Below are positions 51,275 to 59,714 of a stretch of 64,000 bases of DNA, one piece after another (positions within the stretch are counted from its first letter, which is position 1; every line of letters begins with the position of its first letter). Made by a program: the position numbers and the translations under genes. The stretch is taken from positions 1,120,822 through 1,184,821 of the forward strand of contig JAGTTP010000001.1 of assembly GCA_018223365.1 (NCBI GenBank), read 5' to 3'. The stretch comes from Clostridiaceae bacterium Marseille-Q4145. Lineage in GTDB: Bacteria > Bacillota > Clostridia > Lachnospirales > Lachnospiraceae. The notes under the pieces were generated by a model that was not told the origin of the DNA, did not search any database, and worked only from the letters and a program-made list of their open reading frames with translations.

Positions 51275-53388
51275 TTGACTACCTCGCGTAATGTGCGGCT
51301 CCAATCCTTCACTTTAACTGCCTCGTCAAACCAGTATTCTTTCAAAAGAGGTATCAGTTCATATTCGACAACAGACCGCATCCATTCATCGTTGATGGTT
51401 GCGTTTGTACAGAAATAGCTATGTCCGATACAGAACCCCTCACCAAGCGAGTCATCGTTTGCAATTACGTCGTTAAGCTGCTCAACTGTTGCAATGAGCC
51501 GGTCAAACTTCGGGTTATTGACTTTCGTTCTGTATGCTCTGAATCCAGCAGACGAAAATGCCGGAGCAAGCTCAAAGAAAGCAAAACGACGTCTAAGTGC
51601 GTAGTCCAGCATGGCGAGGCTACGGTCAGCAGTGTTCATCATGCCAATGATATAGACGTTACTTGGAATGGAGAACTGCTCATCTGCATATAGAAGCTGC
51701 AATTCGACACCGCGTTTATCACTCTCAATCAACATGAAGAGTTCGCCAAAAATCTTGCTGAGATTGCCTCTGTTGATCTCGTCGATAATGAAAAAGTATG
51801 GACGATCATCCTCAGCCGCTTGTCTGCAAAACTCGTAGAATACGCCCTTTCGCAGTTCAAATCCTGTCTCCGTCGGGCGGAAACCCATGATGAAATCTTC
51901 ATAGCTATAACTCTGATGAAACTGAACCATTTTCACACGGTTGGTGTCCTTTTCTCCCATGATAGAAAATGCCAGTCTCTTTGCTGCGAAGGTTTTTCCC
52001 ACGCCCGGTGCGCCTTGCAGAATTACATTCTTTTTGGTTAGAAGCAGCGACTTGAGAACCTTATACCGATCTTCGTCCATATACACATCAGTCAGAAAAT
52101 CATCAGCGGTGTATGGCTCGAAAGTGATTTCCTCGTCAGCGGCATCGTCGAAGCTGTCTTCGTGCTTGTCTCCGTCAATTATGTTTTGCAGCTTCTTGAC
52201 GTAATCTGTGTAGGACGTAATATCCGTCAACGTTTTGATAGCACCCTGATCTGATAATTCCCACTCGCCCTTATCTGTCCAGCGTACCTTTCGGGTATTG
52301 GCATATTGACCGCGTTCAGGATCAAAAACATATTCGCCTTCGACCAACCCGCGACCGAGGATCTGTTTTCTGCCTTTTTTAACAAAGACGACATCACCGG
52401 GTTTCAGCTCGTTTGCAAATTGCCATGTAGCAAGAACCTGATTCTTATATGAGCCAGTATCCCCGTAGACCTCTTTCATCTTTGCCCGCATTTCTTCCTT
52501 AGAGCTATATTCCATTAGATCGCCAAGGTCAGACCAGCCGATAGCCATAATCCCTTCGGCATAATCATTCTCCCAATTTGCGGAGCCATCACCCGCTGCG
52601 TACAGCCAATAGTGTGTTGCAGTAGCGTCGGATGAAAGAGCTGTATCTGTGTTCTCCTTCGGAATGATTCCATCAAAGATTTCATCGTCGAAGGATATAT
52701 CAATGTTGTTCTCTTCGACGATCTTTTTGCATCCTCTACGAATGCTGTTAGACTTGTTGCCGGTTTGCTCGTAGTAATATTTAATGTTCTCCTGAGTGGC
52801 TTTTAGAGCATTGACCATTTGCTCCTGTCCGTAGTCTTTCCCAATGTGGACGATGAAGTAAACCGTAGTTTCAGTGTTGGACCTGCGAGTGTATTTTATG
52901 CCCTTCATCATGGACGCAAAGAGCATGATCGTCAGCTTGTGCGAGGTTTCTCCAAAGCACGGGACCTCCTGACACATGGCTTTTACAGCAGCGTCCATCT
53001 CCATTGTGCCATCATAAACCATCTTAGCATATTTGTAGACAATGACTTCGCAGTCATATTCATAACCGATATACGTCTTGACGCCGCCCTTAGAATCAAT
53101 AAATTCTTTCAGCCGCTTCAAATCTCTATAATACTGTGCAGTGCGTTCGTCTGCTCGATCAGACATTACTTCTTGTTTTAGGTAGTCGAAGATTTCGCCT
53201 TTCGCTTTCTCCATAGAGGCATCACTTTCAAAACACTTCCAGAAGGACAGCGCAATAGTGTTTTGATACAGATAGAACGCATCGGAAACATGGGTGCTGA
53301 TAGTCGTGTCAGCCCAGTCCGGGTGAGTTTCCCGTAAGTATTCTCTGTATTCTTTTCGGACTTTGCTTATCGTTACGCCAATGTCCAT
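51271..53388 (-). CDS. mcrB: McrB-like AAA+ GTPase of a methylation-dependent restriction system
   Basis: 705 residues. The N-terminal 250 are unassigned and helical. An EVE/PUA-like domain follows at about 258-370 (HYWLYAAGDGSANWENDYAEGIMAIGWSDLGD), a reader of modified bases in related proteins. The AAA+ motor has Walker A GAPGVGKTF near 460, FIIDEINRGNLSKIFGEL near 531 and the MMNTADRS sensor near 582. GGAGGATAACAG precedes the ATG, and the IS110-type element starts within about 20 bp upstream. Confidence 0.88.
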   Translation of the reverse strand: MDIGVTISKVRKEYREYLRETHPDWADTTISTHVSDAFYLYQNTIALSFWKCFESDASMEKAKGEIFDYLKQEVMSDRADERTAQYYRDLKRLKEFIDSKGGVKTYIGYEYDCEVIVYKYAKMVYDGTMEMDAAVKAMCQEVPCFGETSHKLTIMLFASMMKGIKYTRRSNTETTVYFIVHIGKDYGQEQMVNALKATQENIKYYYEQTGNKSNSIRRGCKKIVEENNIDISFDDEIFDGIIPKENTDTALSSDATATHYWLYAAGDGSANWENDYAEGIMAIGWSDLGDLMEYSSKEEMRAKMKEVYGDTGSYKNQVLATWQFANELKPGDVVFVKKGRKQILGRGLVEGEYVFDPERGQYANTRKVRWTDKGEWELSDQGAIKTLTDITSYTDYVKKLQNIIDGDKHEDSFDDAADEEITFEPYTADDFLTDVYMDEDRYKVLKSLLLTKKNVILQGAPGVGKTFAAKRLAFSIMGEKDTNRVKMVQFHQSYSYEDFIMGFRPTETGFELRKGVFYEFCRQAAEDDRPYFFIIDEINRGNLSKIFGELFMLIESDKRGVELQLLYADEQFSIPSNVYIIGMMNTADRSLAMLDYALRRRFAFFELAPAFSSAGFRAYRTKVNNPKFDRLIATVEQLNDVIANDDSLGEGFCIGHSYFCTNATINDEWMRSVVEYELIPLLKEYWFDEAVKVKDWSRTLREVVK

Positions 53389-53404
53389 CTGTTATCCTCC
53401 TATT

Positions 53405-53655
53405 ACAATAAGTTTTGGTTGGAAGCCCAGCATCCGGCTGGGTTTCTTTCCTTCTCATGCCTAAGCTACAATGAGGGGAGCAACTGGCTGACCATGTCCT
53501 CCTTGGGCTTCCATGTCCGTAAAAAAGACTGTCAGCCATCCCCTTATTGCAGCGTTCGATTTGAGCAGGTTGAGCCTTGGAGTTCGCGTCACCCAATAGA
53601 TTGAATCGGCAATGAGTAAAAGATGGATTCCGGTTGCGATTCACAGATGGGAGGA
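53405..53655 (+). ncRNA. Candidate IS110 bridge RNA region
   Basis: IS110-group elements encode a bridge RNA in the long non-coding end before the transposase. Here 250 bp fill that position and start with a stable stem (CCCAGC 53426-53431 with GCTGGG 53437-53442). Fold and loops were not computed, so this is inferred from position and family knowledge. Confidence 0.45.
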
Positions 53656-53661
53656 ATGCAA

Positions 53662-54873
53662 ATGAACTCTGTTGGCATTGACATTTCCAAAGGCAGAAGC
53701 ACGATTGCCGTCATGCGCCCCTTTGGAGAGGTCGTCATCTCGCCCTTTGAAGTCCGTCACACCGACAGTGAACTGAGCAAGCTGGCAAGGCGGCTCAAAA
53801 GCCTGAACGGTGAGACACGCGTGGTCATGGAGGCCACAGGAAACTACCATGCGCCGGTTGCAAAGCTGCTTCACGACGCAGGGCTATATGTTTCCGTCGT
53901 CAATGCGAAGCTGGTGCATGGCTACGGGAACAACGATCTGAGGCGGGTCAAGACCGACCGAAAGGATGCCGTAAAGCTGGCAAACTACGGCCTTGACCGC
54001 TGGCTTACTTTGCCGAGGTACATTCCGGAGGAAGATACCCGACTGCTGCTGAAGAACTGCTACCGCCAGTACCGGCAGTATTCCAAGGTGCAAACGGTTT
54101 TGAAGAACAACCTGATTTCATTGCTGGATACGGTGTTTCCAAACGTCAACCGCCTGTTTTCAAGCCCGATCCGTGGGGACGGGAGTGAAAAGTGGGTGGA
54201 TTTTGTTGCTGAATTCTGGCATTGCCGCTGCGTCAGCGAGAAATCCCAAAAGGCGTTCACAAGCAAATATCAGCGTTGGTGCAGAAAGCACGGCTACAAT
54301 TTCAGCGAGGAAAAAGCGCACACCATTTACGTCGAAGCCAGCGGGCACATTGGCGTTATGCCAAAATCCGAAACGACAAAGCTACTCGTGGAGCAGGCTG
54401 TTGCTCAACTCAGAGCGACTTCTGCTGCGCTTGCTGCACTCAAACACGAAATGCAATCATTGGCTTCCATGCTGCCGGAATATCCCGTTGTCATGGATAT
54501 GTTCGGCGTAGGCCCGACTCTGGGGCCGCAGCTCATAGCTGAAATCGGAGATGTGCGCCGCTTTTATTCCAAGAAAGCGCTCGTGGCCTACGCTGGGCTG
54601 GATGCTCCGCCAAACGATTCCGGTGATGTGACCGGCAGGCACAAGAGTATGAGCAAAGTTGGCGCGTCGTCTCTGCGGCGGACGCTGTTCCTTGTCATGA
54701 GTGTCTATTTGCAGAACGCTCCTCTGGATGAACCGGTCTACCAGTTCATGGACAAGAAACGCGCCGAAGGCAAGCCCTACCGCGTCTACATGATGGCCTC
54801 CGCCAACAAATTCCTGCGGATCTACTACGCCACTGTGAAAGCCTATCTGGAGTCGCTGGAACTCACCGCCTGA
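53662..54873 (+). CDS. IS110-family transposase
   Basis: About 403 residues from ATG 53662 (GGGAGGA upstream). An N-terminal DEDD RuvC-like domain starts VGIDISKGRSTIAV, continues VVMEATGNYHAPVAKLL and VKTDRKDAVKLANYG. The C-terminal transposase_20 domain contains MDMFGVGPTLGPQLIAEIGDVRRF and LVAYAGLDAPPNDSG with its conserved Ser region SKVGASSLRRTLFLV. The frame is intact, so the element may still be active. Confidence 0.92.
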   Translation: MNSVGIDISKGRSTIAVMRPFGEVVISPFEVRHTDSELSKLARRLKSLNGETRVVMEATGNYHAPVAKLLHDAGLYVSVVNAKLVHGYGNNDLRRVKTDRKDAVKLANYGLDRWLTLPRYIPEEDTRLLLKNCYRQYRQYSKVQTVLKNNLISLLDTVFPNVNRLFSSPIRGDGSEKWVDFVAEFWHCRCVSEKSQKAFTSKYQRWCRKHGYNFSEEKAHTIYVEASGHIGVMPKSETTKLLVEQAVAQLRATSAALAALKHEMQSLASMLPEYPVVMDMFGVGPTLGPQLIAEIGDVRRFYSKKALVAYAGLDAPPNDSGDVTGRHKSMSKVGASSLRRTLFLVMSVYLQNAPLDEPVYQFMDKKRAEGKPYRVYMMASANKFLRIYYATVKAYLESLELTA

Positions 54874-54894
54874 TTTCGCCATAAAGTATCGGCT

Positions 54895-54948
54895 GGCCGC
54901 CGTTTCATTTTTGAGATGCGAAGCGGCTTGGTTTGGTGCGGCCTTTTT
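54895..54948 (+). terminator. Nested hairpin after the IS110 transposase
   Basis: GGCCGC (54895-54900) pairs with GCGGCC (54938-54943), and inside it GCCGTTTC pairs with GAAGCGGC with one wobble; TTTTTG follows. Probable terminator within the right end of the insertion sequence. Farther on, TAGCAGG/CCTGCTA (54988-54994 and 55012-55018) form another repeat near the inferred right edge. Confidence 0.5.
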
Positions 54949-55079
54949 GTGCACCACATTACCTTGAAATTTCTACTTGACTTTTCTTAGCAGGTCTTTT
55001 TTTGTAACAGTCCTGCTACGCACAAACATTTAATTCGTCTCCACTGGTATATAAAAAAGCCGCACGGAAAAAGGACCTA

Positions 55080-55289
55080 TCAGTTGTCCGTCCGCACAGC
55101 CTCACAAATATCTCCAATGTCACAATTCAAATAGCCGCAGATGCGCAGCAAAATAGAGAGGGACACTTCTTCCCCCTTATTCAGTTTCGTCCATGTTCCG
55201 GATGCAAGGTTAAGCTCTTGCCGGAAGGTGGACTTCTTTATGTCTCGTTCTATCAGGAGCATCCAAAGTTTTTTGTAGCTGATTCCCAT
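55080..55289 (-). CDS. Small XRE-like regulator
   Basis: 69 residues from ATG 55289: ISYKKLWMLLIERDIKKSTFRQELNLASGTWTKLNKGEEVSLSILLRICGYLNCDIGDICE, a Cro/CI-type helix-turn-helix of the short YozG/YdcN-like form. GGGGTG precedes the ATG. It lies between the insertion sequence and the relaxase gene on the same strand as the relaxase and may control nearby element genes. Confidence 0.75.
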   Translation of the reverse strand: MGISYKKLWMLLIERDIKKSTFRQELNLASGTWTKLNKGEEVSLSILLRICGYLNCDIGDICEAVRTDN

Positions 55290-55465
55290 GATACGCACCC
55301 CTTTACTCATCCGCTAATCATGACTTCCATTCTATTATACACGAAAACCTCTTTGAATGCAATTATCTCATGCACAAGTTCACAAAAAAGATGCAAGTTC
55401 TTGATGGTTTTGATTTTCAAAAAGGGAAAGGCAGTTACTCATGAAAACTGCCTTTCCTTTTCTCT

Positions 55466-56833
55466 TTATTCGCGCTGAGAATTGCGTTGATACTCTTGGT
55501 CGCGCTCTGCGCTTGGCTTGAGGAAATCGTCCACGTTTGCCTTCAAAGTGTCGATCATCCGAGCTTCCTTTTTGAGCCTCGCACGTTCGTCATAAAGCCG
55601 CTGCTGCTCTTCAAGAAGTCTCTGCTGTTCCGCTTGGAGCGTCTTCAAGCTCGGCAGCTTTTCATTGCCTTGCATGGCAAGCAGTGTACTCCGCGCCGCC
55701 TCAAAGATCACAAGCTCTGCTTCGTGCTTTGCCTTGAAACTCGGCTTGTCTTTCGCCTTCTGGAAGGCGTCATATACGGGCTTTAGGTGCTGGTAGTTGG
55801 AGATGTTTTTGATAAGCGGCTGGACTTCCCGCAGACGTGCCTCAACGTCTTTCAGCTCCTTGCCGGTGCGGTCATAGGAGCTGTGAACGTCCTCAACCTT
55901 CTTCTCAAGATCGGCGTATTGGAGCAAGTTGTTTTCCGTAAGATAGTTGAGTGTCCGCGCCGCTTCCTTGAGGATCGTGAGCTTGGCTTTATGCTCATAG
56001 CCCTTGCTGTCGATGAGCCTGATCCGCTCCTGAATATCTCCGATGAGAGAGATGCCCTTCTGCATGGTCTGCCTCTGGCTTCTTCGGGGTGTCCGTCCGG
56101 CAATCCGTTCCTTGATGCGTTCCTCGGTGTAGTTCTCTCCAATGGTTTTAGAGCGGGTAAATCGCTCCTGACCTTCAGCGCGGAAGGAAATGTATTTGCC
56201 GGTCTTAATTTCATAACCGGCTTCCTGCATGAGCCGCAGAAAGTCATCGTAGTCCTTCGCAGTGATGACAAGCCGGTCGATGGTCTGCTTGAGCTTTTGT
56301 TTCCAGCTCGTGCCGCGTTTGGCTTCGGTGTATTCCTTGTAGTCCATGCCCTTGTTCTGCGACGGAGGGATCACAGATAGCCCATGTTCTTTGCATATTT
56401 CATCGCTGAGTTGACGCAGCTCCCGATAGGTTCTCTTGTTGCTCCGGTAGGCATGGAAGTCCACATAATTCACAGCATTGAAGATGATGTGATTATGGCA
56501 ATGCCCCTTGTCAATGTGGGTTGCAATCACATACTCGTACTTGCCCTTGAGCCATTCGTCCGCAAGCTGTTTCCCGACTTCGTGCGCTTCTTCCGGTGTC
56601 ACTTCACCGATGTCAAAGGACTGAATCAGATGACGGGCAAGTACCTTCGGCATCTGCATTCCTTGCTGCACTGCAAGGTTTCTTGTCCATTCAAATTCTT
56701 TTGCTGCCGCGTCGCTTGCAGCGCACCCATAGGAGGAAACATAGAAGGCATCGTCGGTCTTCTGCGGGTCGAGAATATAGGCAAGAGCCTTGTTTACAGT
56801 TCCTCGGATTGGCTTGATTTTAGTAACTGCCAT
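55466..56833 (-). CDS. Relaxase/mobilisation nuclease (MobA/VirD2, MOB_P type)
   Basis: 455 residues. The catalytic Tyr is in KALAYILDP (Tyr19) and the metal-binding histidines are in HIDKGHCHNHIIFN near 106-117, preceded by ARHLIQSF. This is the MOB_P relaxase layout that nicks oriT and stays bound to the transferred strand. The C-terminal 200 residues are a long coiled coil. Its start overlaps the end of mobC by 40 nt. Confidence 0.9.
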   Translation of the reverse strand: MAVTKIKPIRGTVNKALAYILDPQKTDDAFYVSSYGCAASDAAAKEFEWTRNLAVQQGMQMPKVLARHLIQSFDIGEVTPEEAHEVGKQLADEWLKGKYEYVIATHIDKGHCHNHIIFNAVNYVDFHAYRSNKRTYRELRQLSDEICKEHGLSVIPPSQNKGMDYKEYTEAKRGTSWKQKLKQTIDRLVITAKDYDDFLRLMQEAGYEIKTGKYISFRAEGQERFTRSKTIGENYTEERIKERIAGRTPRRSQRQTMQKGISLIGDIQERIRLIDSKGYEHKAKLTILKEAARTLNYLTENNLLQYADLEKKVEDVHSSYDRTGKELKDVEARLREVQPLIKNISNYQHLKPVYDAFQKAKDKPSFKAKHEAELVIFEAARSTLLAMQGNEKLPSLKTLQAEQQRLLEEQQRLYDERARLKKEARMIDTLKANVDDFLKPSAERDQEYQRNSQRE

Positions 56834-57123
56834 ATCTCACCCTGCCTTTCTTTCAGCTCTGCAATATCGTCCGCATAGAAGTGTCCAGTGGAGTTTATGC
56901 GGCGGCAAATCTGATTGATATTCGAGGCAACACGGCTGACAGCGGCGGCGAGTTTCTTCTGCTGCGTGTAATCCACCTTGATGATATAGCCGTCAATCGC
57001 CATCTTCCGGAGATATGCTCCCATGTTCTTTGTTCCGAGCTGCGCCATCTTTGCCTTGATGATTCTTTTCTCATCGTCGGAGACGAAGAAGAGTATCTGA
57101 TTTGGTCGCGTTCTGTTTGCCAT
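56794..57123 (-). CDS. MobC-family relaxosome accessory protein
   Basis: 109 residues from ATG 57123 (AAAGGACGG upstream). A ribbon-helix-helix start (NQILFFVSDDEKRIIKAKMAQLGTKNMGAYLRKMAIDGY) precedes a helical part (LAAAVSRVASNINQICRRINSTG) typical of MobC, which binds oriT and helps the relaxase nick. Directly downstream of the candidate oriT. Confidence 0.87.
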   Translation of the reverse strand: MANRTRPNQILFFVSDDEKRIIKAKMAQLGTKNMGAYLRKMAIDGYIIKVDYTQQKKLAAAVSRVASNINQICRRINSTGHFYADDIAELKERQGEIWQLLKSSQSEEL

Positions 57124-57358
57124 CGGCGTTCCGTCCTTTCGTAAAGGAAGAGGGTTTGGGAGACTTCCCAACAAGCATTTCTGCGATTAAGGGGAGGGTT
57201 TCCTTAATCGGAAATCGCCGTGTGTATATACACCGGCTGTGCTTGCTATTCTCTAAAATCGTATTCCCTCGCAGAAACTCCCCGTAAAATACCCCTTCAC
57301 TTTACAACGGACTTTTTTTATTCAAAATAGGGGGTCGTGGTACAAAATATTTATTCGA
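57124..57358. other. Candidate origin of transfer (oriT)
   Basis: A 235-bp gap upstream of mobC and the relaxase with a cluster of repeats: TCCTTT/AAAGGA (57134-57148), TTGGGA/TCCCAA (57156-57171), CGATTAAGG/CCTTAATCG (57184-57192 and 57202-57210), and the palindrome GTGTATATACAC (57222-57233). Position and repeat density fit an oriT. The nick site is not identified. Confidence 0.6.
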
Positions 57359-58018
57359 TCAGGTGATTCCCCATGTAAAAGTCACGGTGTCAGATACGTC
57401 AATATCGTCTGGCTCGATCTCAGGAGCGGCACACTTGCTCATCGCCATAAGAGGCTGAATGCAGTCCTCGACATCGTAGGTTGTTCTGGAAAATACATTG
57501 AGTTCGCCCCAGTTATAGTCGATATTGAGTAGCTGCCCCAGCGCATTGCCAGACACCTTGCAAAGAATCTCCGCCTTCGTTTTGGCATTCTCTGTCGCGT
57601 TGATCAGCAGTTCTTCGCTGATCCTTTCAGGATTTTTTACGGTGAATGCAATGCTGATTTCCGGCTGCGCTCCGCAATTCGCAATCGCAGAAATGACCTT
57701 TGCAAGCTGCTTGCTGTCAAAGTTGAAGGCAAGTTTCAGATGATAGCTGCAAGCGTATCCCGCAAACTCCCGTTTGTAATTTCCTTGCCGATCCTTGACG
57801 TTCTCATATCTCGTCTGGACATTAAAGCTCGTGGTCTTCAAGTCGCTTTTTTCATAGCCGACAAGGACTGCGGCATCCTGCAATTTTTTGATTCTCTCGG
57901 AAGCCTCCGTCATCGCTCGATCATAGGTTTCGGAAATGGCTTCGATGTTCAAAGAAAGGACAATATAATCCGGTCTTGCGGAGACGTTGCCTGTCCCTTT
58001 TACGGTGATTGTTCTCAT
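57359..58018 (-). CDS. SIMPL-domain (DUF541) protein
   Basis: 219 residues from ATG 58018, which overlaps the stop of the vWA gene (TAATG). TITVKGTGNVSARPDYIVLSLNIEA is the standard start of SIMPL proteins, and the helical middle (ATENAKTKAEILCKVSGNALGQLLNI) fits as well. No signal peptide is seen, unlike many periplasmic SIMPL members, so it is probably cytoplasmic. Function unknown; coupling to a vWA protein suggests a joint role. Confidence 0.78.
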   Translation of the reverse strand: MRTITVKGTGNVSARPDYIVLSLNIEAISETYDRAMTEASERIKKLQDAAVLVGYEKSDLKTTSFNVQTRYENVKDRQGNYKREFAGYACSYHLKLAFNFDSKQLAKVISAIANCGAQPEISIAFTVKNPERISEELLINATENAKTKAEILCKVSGNALGQLLNIDYNWGELNVFSRTTYDVEDCIQPLMAMSKCAAPEIEPDDIDVSDTVTFTWGIT

Positions 58019-58674
58019 TACTTTCTTCCGTCCTTTCTGGACTCGTAGTCCTCGTCGATACGCTTTTTCCAATTCGTACCCAGAGGTACGCTGCAACGGA
58101 CAGCGGAAACCGCCTCGCTCAGAACTTTATAGTTGAGTTGCGTTCCCTCGTGGTCAGAGTGGTAGTTGACCGCTCGGTCTGCTCCAATTCCAAAATGCTT
58201 TGCCGTCTCAACTGCGTCGATGTTTGCACCGAGGAACAAAAACTCCCAGCCATACTTTTCCTTCTGACGCTCAATCATTTTCTTGACCTTCTCGCTGTCA
58301 TAACGGCGGCTTGCATTCTCCATGCCATCCGTTGTGATGACGAACAACGTATGTTCAGGGACATCTTCATTTCTTGCGTACTTGTGGACATTCCCAATGT
58401 GACGAATTGCTCCGCCGATAGCATCCAGAAGGGCGGTGCAGCCGCGAACGGAATAGTCCCTGTCGGTCATCGGCTCGACCCTCTGAACCGGTACACGGTC
58501 ATGAATAACCTCGCTCACGTTGTCAAAGAGGACGGTAGAGATCAATGCTTCGCCATTCTCCTTTTTCTGTTTTTCAATCATGGAGTTGAAGCCTCCGATG
58601 GTGTCTGCTTCCAGTCCGCTCATCGAGCCGCTGCGATCAAGGATAAATACGATCTCCGTCAAGTTCTTTCTCAT
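58018..58674 (-). CDS. von Willebrand factor A domain protein
   Basis: 218 residues that are essentially one vWA domain: a MIDAS motif DRSGSMS at residues 13-19, Thr in GCTALLDAIG, and Asp in FVITTDGMENAS. Such stand-alone cytoplasmic vWA proteins occur in stress and defence loci of Firmicutes (for example near Ter-type genes). GGAGG precedes the ATG. Coupled to the SIMPL gene. Confidence 0.85.
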   Translation of the reverse strand: MRKNLTEIVFILDRSGSMSGLEADTIGGFNSMIEKQKKENGEALISTVLFDNVSEVIHDRVPVQRVEPMTDRDYSVRGCTALLDAIGGAIRHIGNVHKYARNEDVPEHTLFVITTDGMENASRRYDSEKVKKMIERQKEKYGWEFLFLGANIDAVETAKHFGIGADRAVNYHSDHEGTQLNYKVLSEAVSAVRCSVPLGTNWKKRIDEDYESRKDGRK

Positions 58675-58697
58675 GTTCAGTACCTCCGTATATAAAG

Positions 58698-58734
58698 AAT
58701 ATGACTGCTTGGTGTCTCACCTTACAGTCATATT
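58698..58734 (-). promoter_or_regulatory. Inverted repeat in the leader of the vWA-SIMPL operon
   Basis: AATATGACTG (58698-58707) and CAGTCATATT (58725-58734) are perfect 10-bp arms, with GGTG/CACC nested in the loop. They lie 24-60 nt upstream of the vWA start, suggesting an operator or a structured leader. Confidence 0.5.
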
Positions 58735-58776
58735 GTACTTCGGTATTCACTTCATTTGGTCGCATGGCAAGCGACA

Positions 58777-59205
58777 TTATTCCAGCGATGAGAACAGCTC
58801 CCCGTCAATGCTTAGGACGTCATCCATCGGAATCCTTGCGCCGTCCTGCATGGTGATCCGCCGCTCAAAATCATCGACCTTTTTGACCGCACCGGTTGCT
58901 GTTATGTATTTGCCGCCAGCCTTCCGCTCATCGGGTTGGAAGTAGGTAATGGTGACTTCCGGCGCGTCATCAAAGGCATCCATAAGAAGCTGATACTTCA
59001 TGTCCAATGCAGTCAGAGCTTCCTCGTCAAGATCAATCCTTTCGTCGGTCAGACGCCCGGTTTCCTTGATTGCAGAATCATAGCCAGTGAGAGCGGCAAA
59101 GGGCGCAAACTGCGCTGCGCGATCTGACATCGGCATCTGCGGTCGCGTCTTGGAGACGTGGTGAGGAAGAGACAGGATCTCATCGTATTTGTTGCTCGTG
59201 CGCAT
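58777..59205 (-). CDS. YolD-like protein
   Basis: 142 residues; MPMSDRAAQFAPFAALTGYDSAI and the beta-rich C-terminal half (VTITYFQPDERKAGGKYITATGAVKKVDDFERRITM) match YolD-like proteins. In Firmicutes these are usually encoded next to Y-family polymerases and may regulate them. Here a GNAT gene separates it from the polymerase. GGGAG precedes the ATG. Confidence 0.85.
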   Translation of the reverse strand: MRTSNKYDEILSLPHHVSKTRPQMPMSDRAAQFAPFAALTGYDSAIKETGRLTDERIDLDEEALTALDMKYQLLMDAFDDAPEVTITYFQPDERKAGGKYITATGAVKKVDDFERRITMQDGARIPMDDVLSIDGELFSSLE

Positions 59206-59235
59206 TTTGCATCTCCCTTCCAGATAACCGGGGAT

Positions 59236-59679
59236 TTATAAGTGTCTTTGCAAATATATCATGTCAATAAGTTGAACACCACACTCAAATATCGGATGAT
59301 CATAATGATCAGTAAAGAAATTAGGGATGCAATGAGAGCGTGTAAAGCCGCATTTCTCATAAAACGGAACAGTCAACGCACTATCTCCCGTCCCTACTTG
59401 TAAAATAGAGTATTTTCCTGTATATCGGTGAATTAAGAAGTTAATTAGGGCTTTTCCGTAACCGCTGCCCTGATATTCTGGTGTTACAGCAATATTCTTG
59501 ATTTCAAGAATCCCGTTTCCCTCGTCGGTAACGATACACTCTGCTTTCACGCCGTTATCATCAAGTACATACATGGTTCCCTTTTCAAGATAGCGGTGAA
59601 TCATATTTTCCTGCTCATCTGCCAGCAACAATAAGTCCATATAAAGCATCTTATCATCAATAATTTCTTTGATCACCAT
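59236..59679 (-). CDS. GNAT-family N-acetyltransferase
   Basis: 147 residues with acetyl-CoA-binding motif A: LEIKNIAVTPEYQGSGYGKALINFLI near 55-85, and a C-terminal FYEKCGF. The substrate is unknown. GGAGG precedes the ATG. Inserted between the polymerase and YolD genes, about 30 bp from each, all on the same strand. Confidence 0.85.
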   Translation of the reverse strand: MVIKEIIDDKMLYMDLLLLADEQENMIHRYLEKGTMYVLDDNGVKAECIVTDEGNGILEIKNIAVTPEYQGSGYGKALINFLIHRYTGKYSILQVGTGDSALTVPFYEKCGFTRSHCIPNFFTDHYDHPIFECGVQLIDMIYLQRHL

Positions 59680-59714
59680 ATTTGACCTCCAAAAATCCTG
59701 ATTTGTTTGATCCT

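Larger units (their letters stand above)
53400..54990 (+). mobile_element. IS110-family insertion sequence
   Basis: A transposase gene of the IS110 type with roughly 260 bp of non-coding sequence before it and about 100 bp after it. IS110 elements lack clear terminal inverted repeats, so the ends given are approximate. It lies between the minus-strand mcrB start and the relaxase region. Confidence 0.65.

Noticed and set aside
55061..55110. Possible terminator from GC-rich repeats near the end of the small XRE gene
   Set aside because: The two GC-rich blocks are not complementary, so no stable stem forms.
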